From positions 210,831 through 274,830 of the forward strand of contig NZ_SBJH01000008.1 in the NCBI RefSeq assembly GCF_004368405.1: 64,000 nucleotides of DNA. The letters run 5' to 3'. A model generated the notes under the pieces. That model made no database searches. It was not told the DNA's origin and saw nothing but the letters and a program-made list of their open reading frames with translations. This DNA is from Olivibacter sp. XZL3 (lineage in GTDB: Bacteria; Bacteroidota; Bacteroidia; Sphingobacteriales; Sphingobacteriaceae). Both the position numbers and the translations under genes were made by a program. Positions 1-9,751 of this stretch are shown piece by piece. Each line of letters starts with the position of its first letter. The stretch's first letter is position 1.

Positions 1-196
1 TTTTAACAAATCCGGCTAACTTTACAGTAAATCCGCATGAGTTCATGTTAAAACCAATCGACTTTACTTTAAATCCGTATGGGTTTATGTCAAACCCAAG
101 TCACTTCGTAACAAACCCGATTAACATGGTGACAACTTCGTTCGACTTCGTCACAAAGGCAAGGGTATCTGTTTTGAATCCGGTGGTATTTACTGC
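1..196. repeat. degenerate 21-bp tandem repeat array
   Basis: About nine units of exactly 21 bp start at 8, 29, 50, 71, 92, 113, 134, 155 and 176. The first six share the start AAA(T/C/A)CC; later units diverge. The period is a multiple of three, so both strands encode heptapeptide repeats. The plus strand reads like xxNPxxF (for example TVNPHEF, TLNPYGF) and stays open from base 3 to a stop at 251. The minus strand reads like xxGFxxK (for example LIGFVTK, PYGFKVK) but has one in-frame TGA. The array probably continues left of the window. Whether it is translated is unclear, so I list it as a repeat rather than a gene. Confidence 0.75.
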
Positions 197-351
197 CGTT
201 TTTGCATCATTTTTTGATCCGGAATCCACGTCAGCTCATGGACAGCAATGAAACGGATGTTTTGGATCATGTCATTTCGCTTGCATTCATAACGCGTCAT
301 CGAAGTTTAACATAAAGCGGACCGTTACTCATATCGGCTATTAACCAGATA

Positions 352-570
352 TCAAACGTTATCGGATTTAGACCCGATAATATCCCGATAGAATTCCAGC
401 AAATGCCAGTAGTCGGGGCAATTTTGATAATTTCCTTTGTAAACACTGATTGCCGTATAGCAAGCCTCTAAAAATTTCTTTGTATTGATAATCTTGGCCC
501 AAGGCTTCCATTCTATTTCAAACGGCGGTGGATTGCTATCAAAATACGCTTTAAGTTCCTGCGGAGTCAT
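352..570 (-). CDS. small DUF6965-like protein
   Basis: A 72-residue protein starting MTPQELKAYFDSNPPP, rich in aromatic residues (Phe, Tyr and Trp throughout). It resembles the small Bacteroidota proteins grouped as DUF6965, whose function is unknown; the match is from memory of the typical start (MTPEELKAYF) and is tentative. The reading frame can be extended to a TTG at 597, but the ATG at 570 fits the family start better. There is no signal peptide or membrane segment. It stands alone between the repeat array and trpS. Confidence 0.55.
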   Translation of the reverse strand: MTPQELKAYFDSNPPPFEIEWKPWAKIINTKKFLEACYTAISVYKGNYQNCPDYWHLLEFYRDIIGSKSDNV

Positions 571-803
571 AAGGGATGAGCAAATAAAGTAGGCCAAAAT
601 TAATAAAAAAAACGACCTTCTTCTCTTCGAATTAGCAGAAAGGATGTAAATAGATTGTCTTTACAAACAAATTGCGTTTGGCATCTCCCCTAGCCGTAGG
701 CCAATTTTATAAGGGGAAGGCTGTGAAGGCCGGCCTACATGGCGGTGCTGACTTTGCTTTTATTAGATGAAATATAGGAAGAATTCTTTATTTTCGCCCC
801 TAT

Positions 804-1799
804 ATGGAAACAGTTGTCAGTGGAATCCGGAGCACCGGAAAATTACACTTAGGAAATTACTATGGAGCAATTAAGAACTTTGTCAAGATGCAGAATGAGT
901 ATAACTGCTACTTCTTTATTGCCGACTTACATTCATTAACAACCCATCCTACCCCGGAGAATCTGCATGAAAATGTAAAACATGTTGTGGTTGAATATTT
1001 AGCGGCGGGTATCGATCCAGAGAAGGCGACCATTTACGTTCAATCGGATGTGACGGAAGTTATCGAACTATATCTCTATCTAAATATGAATGCCTATTTG
1101 GGCGAATTGGAACGAGCCACCTCTTTTAAAGATAAGGTGCGGGCCAATCCAGATAATGTGAATGCCGGACTGCTGACTTACCCCGTATTGATGGCTGCGG
1201 ATATCCTCTTGCACAAGGCTACCAAGGTGCCGGTTGGGAAAGATCAAGAGCAGCATCTTGAAATGACACGCACTTTTGGAAATCGCTTTAACCGGATGTA
1301 TAAACATGATTATTTTCCGGAGGCTCACGCGTTCACCTATGGTGATAATTTAGTTAAAATACCCGGTTTGGACGGCAAAGGAAAAATGGGTAAGTCGGAA
1401 GGTGATGCCAATTGTATTTACCTTTCTGATAAGCCAGAGGCTATTCGTAAAAAGGTAATGCGTGCGGTGACGGATAGCGGCCCTACGCAAGAGAACCAGT
1501 TGAAGCCGGTAGAGATACAGAATTTGTTTGATTTAATGAAGGTGGTATCTTCTGCAGATACACTTGCCCATTTCGACGAACTTTATAATAAATGCCAAAT
1601 CCGTTACGGCGACTTCAAAAAGCAATTAGCTGAAGATATGGTAATAGCAACCGAACCGGTGCGCTCGCGGATTGAAGAGATCGCAGCGGATAAACAGTAC
1701 ATCCAGAAGGTGGTAAAGATGGGCGCTGAAAAAGCGAGAGAAAGTGCAAGGAAGACGATCACCGATGTGAGGGAAATAATAGGATTTAAAAAGTTTTAA
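804..1799 (+). CDS. trpS: tryptophanyl-tRNA synthetase
   Basis: Charges tRNA-Trp with tryptophan in the cytoplasm. It is a class I aminoacyl-tRNA synthetase: the HIGH-type signature appears as HLGNY at residues 15-19 and the KMSKS loop as KMGKS at 194-198. The 331-residue length is normal for bacterial TrpRS. The start at 804 gives the usual N-terminus leading straight into the Rossmann fold (METVVSGIRSTGKLHLGN). A near-consensus -7 box (TATTTTCG, 789-796) sits 7 bp before the ATG, so the leader would be very short. The gene appears to be transcribed alone. Confidence 0.95.
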   Translation: METVVSGIRSTGKLHLGNYYGAIKNFVKMQNEYNCYFFIADLHSLTTHPTPENLHENVKHVVVEYLAAGIDPEKATIYVQSDVTEVIELYLYLNMNAYLGELERATSFKDKVRANPDNVNAGLLTYPVLMAADILLHKATKVPVGKDQEQHLEMTRTFGNRFNRMYKHDYFPEAHAFTYGDNLVKIPGLDGKGKMGKSEGDANCIYLSDKPEAIRKKVMRAVTDSGPTQENQLKPVEIQNLFDLMKVVSSADTLAHFDELYNKCQIRYGDFKKQLAEDMVIATEPVRSRIEEIAADKQYIQKVVKMGAEKARESARKTITDVREIIGFKKF

Positions 1800-1837
1800 G
1801 GGTATACACAAGTAGTAAGACGCCATCGGGACGCATT

Positions 1838-1897
1838 ACGGATCACGGATCACGGATTACTGATCACTCGTTACCGATCACTAACCACTCGTTACTC
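1838..1897. repeat. short direct repeats in the trpS-dNK spacer
   Basis: The spacer holds several GATCAC words, three CGGATCA-type units in a row, and two copies of CACTCGTTAC (1865-1874 and 1887-1896). The pattern looks like locally duplicated short words rather than a gene. No function is evident. Confidence 0.6.
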
Positions 1898-1933
1898 TAA
1901 TAGTCTTAACACTTATAACTTAATACTAAATAC

Positions 1934-2548
1934 ATGCATATAGCTATTGTAGGAAATATAGGCGCAGGCAAGACAACCCTAACTGGCTTATTAGCCAAAC
2001 ATTTGGGTTGGGAGCCACAATTTGAAGAAGTTGAGGATAACCCTTATCTCGAAGATTTTTACGGCGATATGAAGCGCTGGTCTTTCAACCTCCAAATATT
2101 TTTTCTTAATAGTCGTTTTCGCCATATAGTTGAATTGCAAAAAAGAAACGTCAATATTATACAAGACCGTACAATCTACGAAGACGCCTATATTTTTGCC
2201 GAAAACCTACATGATATGGGTTTAATGACGACACGCGATTTCCAGAACTACAGTAATATATTTGAGAGCATCGTTTCCTTTATAAAAGCGCCGGATTTAT
2301 TGATCTATTTAAAGGCTTCGGTACCTACTTTAGTGGATAATATACAGCTGAGGGGTCGTGATTACGAGGCCGGCATCCGCCTTGATTATCTTTCGAAACT
2401 GAATGATAAATACCAGAAATGGATAAGCGGCTACCAAGAGGGCAAGTTGCTCATTCTAGACAAAGATAAACTGGATTTTGCAAACAATCCGGAAGACCTG
2501 GGTTTCGTTATACAAGAGATTGAAAAGAATTTGAACGGATTGTTCTAA
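1934..2548 (+). CDS. deoxynucleoside kinase (dGK/dAK family)
   Basis: Phosphorylates deoxynucleosides (typically dG, dA or dC in this family) for the salvage of DNA precursors. The P-loop GNIGAGKT is at residues 7-14, the DR-type motif (QDRTIYEDA) at about 77-85 with the catalytic and substrate-binding Asp/Arg pair, and a lid-like RGRDYE at 140-145. The 204-residue length is typical. Substrate preference cannot be read from the sequence. The gene is followed by about 130 bp of repeat-poor spacer before kdsB. Confidence 0.9.
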   Translation: MHIAIVGNIGAGKTTLTGLLAKHLGWEPQFEEVEDNPYLEDFYGDMKRWSFNLQIFFLNSRFRHIVELQKRNVNIIQDRTIYEDAYIFAENLHDMGLMTTRDFQNYSNIFESIVSFIKAPDLLIYLKASVPTLVDNIQLRGRDYEAGIRLDYLSKLNDKYQKWISGYQEGKLLILDKDKLDFANNPEDLGFVIQEIEKNLNGLF

Positions 2549-2678
2549 AAGAGCTTTAATGAGGGCATGAGGCTATAGGTCTAAGCATTAGGTTACAGAG
2601 GCTAATGACCCGCAAACTGATATAAAACAGCCGTATGCCGACAAACAACCAACAACGAACAACAAATAACAATCAAGC

Positions 2679-3434
2679 ATGAACATTATTGGTATTATTC
2701 CAGCCCGTTATGCTTCCACACGTTTTCCCGGCAAACCGTTGGTCGACATCAACGGCAAAAGTATGATTCAAAGGGTGTACGAGCAAGCGCTGAAGGCTGC
2801 CTTACTCAATTATGTCGTTGTGGCTACAGATGATGACCGGATTGCCAATCATGTGAAGGAATTCGGCGGCAATGTGGTATTAACTGCAAGCAACCATCAA
2901 AGTGGTACCGACCGTTGCGCTGAGGTCGTATCAAAAGAAAGCGCTTTCGATATTGCGATCAATATACAAGGCGATGAGCCCTATATAGATCCTTCTCAAA
3001 TCGATTTGTTGGCAAGCTGTTTTCAGGAAGCGGATACGCAGATCGCAACACTGATAAAGGAAATCAAGGACAACGAAGAGCTTTTCAATAATAATACCCC
3101 CAAGGTGTTATTAAACACCTATCGGGAAGCCATTTATTTTAGCAGGGCAACATTGCCTTTTTTAAGAGGCATTCCTTCGGAAAAGTGGCTGGAACACCAT
3201 AAATTCTATAAGCACATAGGTATTTATGGTTATCGCAGTGAAATATTGAAGGCGTTAACCGGACTTCCCGTTTCGCCTTTAGAAAAAGCCGAATCGCTGG
3301 AGCAACTTCGTTGGATCGAAAATGGTTATCGCATAAAAACGGCCGAAACGGTTGTTGAGACTTTGGCTATTGATGAACCGAAAGATTTACAAAAAGTAAA
3401 TCACCTGAAGCAAAATTTTAAATCGAATGGATAA
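2679..3434 (+). CDS. kdsB: CMP-KDO synthetase (3-deoxy-manno-octulosonate cytidylyltransferase)
   Basis: Activates KDO with CTP to give CMP-KDO, the donor for the inner core of lipopolysaccharide. The N-terminal nucleotide-binding motif IPARYASTRFPGKPL starts at residue 7 and the metal/nucleotide motif QGDEP is at 97-101. The length of 251 residues is standard. Its last 8 bases overlap the start of the next gene in another frame, so the two are probably co-transcribed. The protein is cytoplasmic and confirms a Gram-negative envelope. Confidence 0.95.
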   Translation: MNIIGIIPARYASTRFPGKPLVDINGKSMIQRVYEQALKAALLNYVVVATDDDRIANHVKEFGGNVVLTASNHQSGTDRCAEVVSKESAFDIAINIQGDEPYIDPSQIDLLASCFQEADTQIATLIKEIKDNEELFNNNTPKVLLNTYREAIYFSRATLPFLRGIPSEKWLEHHKFYKHIGIYGYRSEILKALTGLPVSPLEKAESLEQLRWIENGYRIKTAETVVETLAIDEPKDLQKVNHLKQNFKSNG

Positions 3435-4365
3435 GCACTATTTGATCTGGCCTTTACTATTATTGCTTTTTATAAGCCCTACGTTAAAAGCGCAAAAGAT
3501 TCGTGTTGATGGTAAACTTCAGAAAGAGCTGGCGCTGCTGACGAAAGACTTTGAGGGGACAGTGGGCATCTATGTATATCATCTCGGAAAACGGAAAGAG
3601 GCCTCCATAAATGCCGACACACTTTTTCCTACGGCGAGCATCGTGAAGGTACCAATATTGGTTGGGCTATTTGACAAGATTGAAAAGAAAGAGCTATTTT
3701 ATCATCAGCCTTTGACATATCGCGATTCTTTGAAGTATGGCGGTTCCGGACTGATGCAGTTCTTCAAAGATAGTACACAAACTGACCTGAGTGTTTTGGC
3801 AGCCCTCATGATCAGTTATAGCGATAACACGACCTCATTGTGGAATCAAGCCCTGGCAGGCGGCGGATCAGCTATCAACAAGGTAATGGAGCGTTATGGT
3901 TTGCAATTCACCCGAGTGAATTCGCGTACTGCCGGTAGAGAAAACGATTGGAAAAAATATGGATGGGGCCAAACTACGCCGAGAGAAATGGCACAGCTGC
4001 TTGTAAAAATCAGGCAGGGAGAAGCGGTGAATCGGGCTGCGTCTGAACGTATGTACCGACTCATGACCAATATTTATTATGACGAATACGCTTTATCTCA
4101 AATTCCGCCTTATGTACAATGCGCCTCCAAGCAGGGCATGGTTAATGATTCACGATCAGAATTGGTAATGGTAAATGCGCCGCACGGTGATTACGTCTTT
4201 TACGTAGCTACAAAAAACCTAAAAGACCAAGGATGGGAGGAAGATAACAGTGCCTGGCAATTAGCGCGAAAAATATCCGCGCATCTGTGGCGCTACTTTG
4301 AACCTAAATCTCATTGGGAGCCAGCGCCTGGAGATGAGCAACTGCTAAAGGGCCTGAAATACTAG
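3427..4365 (+). CDS. exported class A beta-lactamase-like serine hydrolase
   Basis: The first 22 residues form a signal peptide ending in LKAQ, so the protein is exported. The penicillin-recognising serine hydrolase motifs are visible: Ser71-x-x-Lys74 (SIVK) and SDN at 132-134. A Glu in GRENDW (about 172) could be the deacylating residue. The third motif is KQG (235-237) instead of KTG or KSG, which is unusual for a true class A beta-lactamase. It may hydrolyse beta-lactams or may be a peptidoglycan or ester hydrolase of the Beta-lactamase2 family. It overlaps kdsB by 8 bp. Confidence 0.8.
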   Translation: MDKHYLIWPLLLLLFISPTLKAQKIRVDGKLQKELALLTKDFEGTVGIYVYHLGKRKEASINADTLFPTASIVKVPILVGLFDKIEKKELFYHQPLTYRDSLKYGGSGLMQFFKDSTQTDLSVLAALMISYSDNTTSLWNQALAGGGSAINKVMERYGLQFTRVNSRTAGRENDWKKYGWGQTTPREMAQLLVKIRQGEAVNRAASERMYRLMTNIYYDEYALSQIPPYVQCASKQGMVNDSRSELVMVNAPHGDYVFYVATKNLKDQGWEEDNSAWQLARKISAHLWRYFEPKSHWEPAPGDEQLLKGLKY

Positions 4366-4382
4366 TTTACCGTACGAGTGCG

Positions 4383-4928
4383 CTATCGCGGATTCCAAAT
4401 TACCTCTTGTATACCGGTGTCTTTTGCAAGTTTTCTGGCCAATATAAAAAGATAATCACTAAGACGGTTGAGATAGATAACAATGTTTCCGGCTACTTCT
4501 GAAGAAGCAGCTAGCTGCACCACCGCCCGTTCTGCCCTTCGACAGACACAGCGCGCTATGTGCGCATGAGAGACAATGGTGTTCCCTCCGGGTAAGATGA
4601 AATTTTTCAAGGGCTTCAGCGCGTGGTCCATTCGGTCAATAGCGCGCTCGAGCATCTTAACGTCATCGGTGGCAATCGTATAGAGCTTCATTTTTGACTT
4701 TTCCGGATCTGCCGCCAATAAGGCCCCGATCGCAAAAAGCATGTTTTGGATTTCTAAGAGTTCACCCTTCAGCTCTTTACTTATTTCATAGCTTCCAATT
4801 AAACCAATGTATGAATTTAATTCATCTATGGTACCATAACATTCTACCCTTAAGTGATATTTTGGTACTCTGCTACCGCCAATTAAGGAGGTAAGGCCAG
4901 TATCTCCAGTTTTCGTATAAATTTTCAC
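4383..4928 (-). CDS. ATP:cob(I)alamin adenosyltransferase, PduO type
   Basis: Transfers the adenosyl group of ATP to cob(I)alamin, making adenosylcobalamin. The N-terminal ATP-binding motif TKTGDTGLTSL (residues 5-15) and the helix with RCVCRRAER (126-134) are the family hallmarks, and the length of 181 residues is normal. It lies convergent to the hydrolase gene on the plus strand, with only 17 bp between the stop codons. No other B12 gene is next to it, so it probably serves B12-dependent enzymes encoded elsewhere. Confidence 0.93.
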   Translation of the reverse strand: MKIYTKTGDTGLTSLIGGSRVPKYHLRVECYGTIDELNSYIGLIGSYEISKELKGELLEIQNMLFAIGALLAADPEKSKMKLYTIATDDVKMLERAIDRMDHALKPLKNFILPGGNTIVSHAHIARCVCRRAERAVVQLAASSEVAGNIVIYLNRLSDYLFILARKLAKDTGIQEVIWNPR

Positions 4929-5023
4929 CGTTACGTTGGTTAAGTTAGTATTTAACGACGATATATTAGTCGCTGAACCTTGCTATTCAGAGATGTAACA
5001 AATACTATTAAGTAAACAATGGG

Positions 5024-5779
5024 TTAGATCCCTTCGAAGTCGGAGCCCTTTTCCCTTAATGCTGCTAAACGCGGAGAAACGCTTTTAATTTCGGGATTTG
5101 GATAATCGTCTTCAATCAGGCCGTCTCTCATACGAACGATTCGATGTGCATGTTGTGCGATATCTTCTTCGTGCGTTACTAAAACGATGGTGTTGCCTTT
5201 AGAATGGATTTCTTCCAGCAGACCCATAATTTCAACGGAAGTTTTAGTATCAAGGTTCCCTGTGGGCTCATCTGCCAAAATAATGGAAGGGTCATTTATC
5301 AATGCACGGGCGATCGCCACACGTTGCCGTTGTCCGCCCGATAACTCATTTGGCTTGTGATCCACACGATTGCCGAGATTTACGCTTTCCAGCGCCTTCT
5401 GTGCTTTTTCGTTTCTTTCGGCTTTACTCAAGCCTGCGTAAATCAAAGGCAGTGCGACATTATCTAAAGAGGTAGAACGAGGCAACAGGTTGAATGTTTG
5501 GAAAACAAATCCTATTTCCTTGTTGCGGACTTCTGCGAGTTCATCGTCTGTCATGTCGCTTACTTTTGTGCCGTTTAGAATATACTCCCCTCTAGTGGGC
5601 GTGTCTAAACAGCCTAAGATGTTCATCAAGGTAGACTTTCCAGAGCCCGACGGACCCATAAGTGCGACGAATTCGCCTTTATTAATCTGCAGCGTGACCG
5701 ATTTTAAAGCGTGGATGGTCTCGGCTCCGATGACGTATTTTCTTCCTATCTCTTTGATATCTATAAGCGCTAGTGACAT
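5024..5779 (-). CDS. ABC transporter ATP-binding protein, LolD/MacB type
   Basis: ATPase subunit of a type VII (MacB/LolCDE-like) ABC system. Walker [10 protein letters not shown] is at 42-50, the Q-loop falls in [10 protein letters not shown] (about 91-100), the signature LSGGQ at 146-150, and Walker B ILADEP at 167-172. The usual partner is a FtsX-type permease, but none is adjacent. A LolE-like permease is encoded 35 kb away at 40732. The extra C-terminal tail (after about residue 225) is typical of Bacteroidota homologues. Substrate is unknown. Confidence 0.9.
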   Translation of the reverse strand: MSLALIDIKEIGRKYVIGAETIHALKSVTLQINKGEFVALMGPSGSGKSTLMNILGCLDTPTRGEYILNGTKVSDMTDDELAEVRNKEIGFVFQTFNLLPRSTSLDNVALPLIYAGLSKAERNEKAQKALESVNLGNRVDHKPNELSGGQRQRVAIARALINDPSIILADEPTGNLDTKTSVEIMGLLEEIHSKGNTIVLVTHEEDIAQHAHRIVRMRDGLIEDDYPNPEIKSVSPRLAALREKGSDFEGI

Positions 5780-5814
5780 AAAGTTAGTGATATAGCAATG
5801 AGACTTCAGAAAGG

Positions 5815-6564
5815 CTAATTTGTTACACCTACGTCGGAATTTAAATGCTTGTCAAATAGTGAACGGACATGATCCCGTAGGAGATCTGCCTCTCCGAGTC
5901 CGAGCGTCCGCGTTTCTATCGGTTCCAGTACTTCTATAAAGCAACGGCCAGGCTGGCTGCCGTTCATACCACCGTCCCATAAAAGCCTCCATAGCTCATG
6001 AATAACTACCGGAAGTATCGGCGCCTGATTCGCTATCGCCAATTTAAAGGCACCGTTTTTGAAGGCTTGCAAAACCGGAGGAAAAGTGTCTTCTATTTTT
6101 CCTTCCGGGAAAATTACAATGCTTCGCCCCTCTCCCAGCTTTTGCTGTGCCGCCTTAAAGGCTTTATACGAAGATATTTTACTATTCCGATCGACAGCAA
6201 TGTCAATCGTTTTAAAAAACATGCGGGTGATAGGGTTCGCCAAAAGTTCGATTTTTCCCATAAAGATAATCTCCTGTTTACACAGAATGGCCAGTGCAGA
6301 TATATCTAAGATGGACGTATGATTTGCGCAAATGATGTACGGGCGGCTCCAGTCGATACTACCCGGTGTTTTTATACTGAAATAGAACCCGCTGCAAAAC
6401 GTGCTCAATTTGGCAATGCCTCTGCGAATGCGTGCCATGAGGGAAAAGTTCTTTTGCGGGTCTTTAGCAGCTAGCCATAAAACAGGATAAAATAAAGTGA
6501 AAAAAAAGATCACCCAAAAAACATAGATTCCAAAGTGTATTTTTTTAACTAATCTTTTTGACAT
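5815..6564 (-). CDS. 1-acyl-sn-glycerol-3-phosphate acyltransferase (PlsC family)
   Basis: Transfers an acyl chain to lysophosphatidic acid in phospholipid synthesis, at the inner membrane. The catalytic HX4D motif is NHTSILD (His82, Asp87) and the substrate-binding FPEGK is at 152-156. A hydrophobic segment near residues 12-32 anchors it. It lies between the DEAD-box helicase and the ABC ATPase on the same strand, with spacers of 20 and 35 bp, so the three may form one transcript. A haemolysin-like or ornithine-lipid acyltransferase role is possible, since the superfamily is broad. Confidence 0.88.
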   Translation of the reverse strand: MSKRLVKKIHFGIYVFWVIFFFTLFYPVLWLAAKDPQKNFSLMARIRRGIAKLSTFCSGFYFSIKTPGSIDWSRPYIICANHTSILDISALAILCKQEIIFMGKIELLANPITRMFFKTIDIAVDRNSKISSYKAFKAAQQKLGEGRSIVIFPEGKIEDTFPPVLQAFKNGAFKLAIANQAPILPVVIHELWRLLWDGGMNGSQPGRCFIEVLEPIETRTLGLGEADLLRDHVRSLFDKHLNSDVGVTN

Positions 6565-6584
6565 ACAAAATTTAAGATGTCATG

Positions 6585-7844
6585 CTAAGACGCTTTCGAA
6601 TCTTTATTGTCGCCCGTCGCTGCTGTGCGCTTGTTTCGAAATTTATCGTTTCCCTTTTTAAAGTTCGAACGTTTCTTTCTTTTTTTATTTTGCAAGGGAA
6701 TGATCTGCGGGCCTTCGCCAAGAAACTCCGGGAGCTGGACCTCTTCCACTGTGCGATCCATCATTTTTTCTATTGCCTCGAGCTTTCTAAAATCGCGGTT
6801 ATTAACAAAAGTGATCGCTGTACCGGTGCGTTCCGCTCGTGCTGTTCGGCCGATACGGTGGATATAATCTTCGGGATCAGAAGGTACGTCGTAATTGACA
6901 ACTAAATCGATCCCCTCTATATCGATCCCTCTCGAAAGCACATCCGTACCAACTAATATATTCAACTTACGGTTTTTGAAGTCGAGTAGAATTTGTTCAC
7001 GCTCGTCCTGTTGAAGGTCTGAATGGAAAGCTTTTACTTTCAGCGCGCTTTTAAACAACTCCTTTTCCAACAATTTAACATGGTCTTTGGTGCCACAGAA
7101 AATGATGATGCTGTTAAAGCTGTCAGCCTCCAGAATGTGTTTGAGCAAGCTTACTTTTTGTTCATCGAAGGCTCTATAATACTGTTGTTTAATCTTTTCG
7201 GCAGGTTGGGAAATGGCAATATTTACTTGCTGCGGATTCTTCAATAGCGCTTTGGCAAACACGCGTATCTTTTGAGGCATGGTTGCGGAGAAAAGCAAGG
7301 TTTGTTTCTGCTCCGGCAGCTGTCGCACAATCCGTAATATGTCATCCTTAAAACCCATGTCGAGCATACGGTCCGCTTCGTCCAGGATCAGGCAATTGAT
7401 TTTTTCCAACCTTACTGTACCCGAAGACATGTGGGCGATGAGTCGCCCCGGCGTAGCGATGACGATGTCCACGCCTTCCCTCAATGAACGCCTTTGCTGC
7501 TCATACCCTATGCCGTCTCCTCCCCCATACACTGCAATCGAAGTGATTCCGGTAAAATAGGCTAAACCCTGAATCTGTTGATCAATTTGTAAGGCCAGTT
7601 CTCTTGTTGGAGCGAGTATTAAGGCGCTTATTGAAGGTCTGTCGTCGTTTTTACAAATCGCATCCATTAATGGTAAGAGGTAGGATGCTGTTTTACCTGT
7701 GCCGGTTTGTGCACAAGCGATGAGGTCATGTTTCTTTGCGATGATCGGTATGGATTGCTCTTGTATGGGCGTTGGTGTTTTAAAGCCCATACTCATGAGT
7801 CCTTCTAAAAGCCTATCATCAAAATTAAATTCTTTAAAATCCAA
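6585..7844 (-). CDS. DEAD-box RNA helicase, RhlE-like
   Basis: ATP-dependent RNA helicase of the RhlE/DeaD group. Q motif FKTPTPIQ (21-28), motif I AQTGTGKT (45-52), PTREL (79-83), DEAD (155-158), SAT (186-188) and HRIGRTAR near residue 325 are all present. The C-terminal tail after about 385 is Lys/Arg-rich, as in RNA-binding tails of RhlE proteins. The 5' end reads as a TTG start at 7844 (TTG GAT TTT AAA). No ATG lies close upstream in frame, and TTG gives the normal N-terminus. The role is probably rRNA or mRNA remodelling. Confidence 0.92.
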   Translation of the reverse strand: MDFKEFNFDDRLLEGLMSMGFKTPTPIQEQSIPIIAKKHDLIACAQTGTGKTASYLLPLMDAICKNDDRPSISALILAPTRELALQIDQQIQGLAYFTGITSIAVYGGGDGIGYEQQRRSLREGVDIVIATPGRLIAHMSSGTVRLEKINCLILDEADRMLDMGFKDDILRIVRQLPEQKQTLLFSATMPQKIRVFAKALLKNPQQVNIAISQPAEKIKQQYYRAFDEQKVSLLKHILEADSFNSIIIFCGTKDHVKLLEKELFKSALKVKAFHSDLQQDEREQILLDFKNRKLNILVGTDVLSRGIDIEGIDLVVNYDVPSDPEDYIHRIGRTARAERTGTAITFVNNRDFRKLEAIEKMMDRTVEEVQLPEFLGEGPQIIPLQNKKRKKRSNFKKGNDKFRNKRTAATGDNKDSKAS

Positions 7845-7995
7845 AATGTATTGTTTTGATTATGACCGTAAAAATAGTAATATTATTTGGTATTATAGGC
7901 ATGAGCTATAAGGTGTAAGGCAGGATGCATTCAAGCACTTACCTGCATTTGCCAATAATTAATTAATAGATGACAAAAAAGACCAAAAAAAATTC

Positions 7996-8003
7996 TACTT
8001 TTG
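7996..8003 (+). promoter_or_regulatory. Bacteroidota -7 promoter element of pyrG
   Basis: TACTTTTG matches the Bacteroidota -7 consensus TAnnTTTG exactly. It lies 69 bp before the pyrG start, so pyrG would have a leader of about 65 nt. The -33 element is not obvious. Confidence 0.6.
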
Positions 8004-8054
8004 TACCCCGTACAAGAACATGCTGTCATAACATTACATAATAAACAGCAATAA

Positions 8055-9683
<1,629 letters not shown>

Positions 9684-9751
9684 CAATTGGAAGTAAAAAA
9701 TAGTCAAAGTTCAAATAAATATATTTTAGACTGATTCAGTAATATTAAAAG

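Noticed and set aside
1..196. CRISPR array
   Set aside because: The units are contiguous 21-bp degenerate copies with no constant repeat and variable spacer alternation, and no cas gene is nearby.
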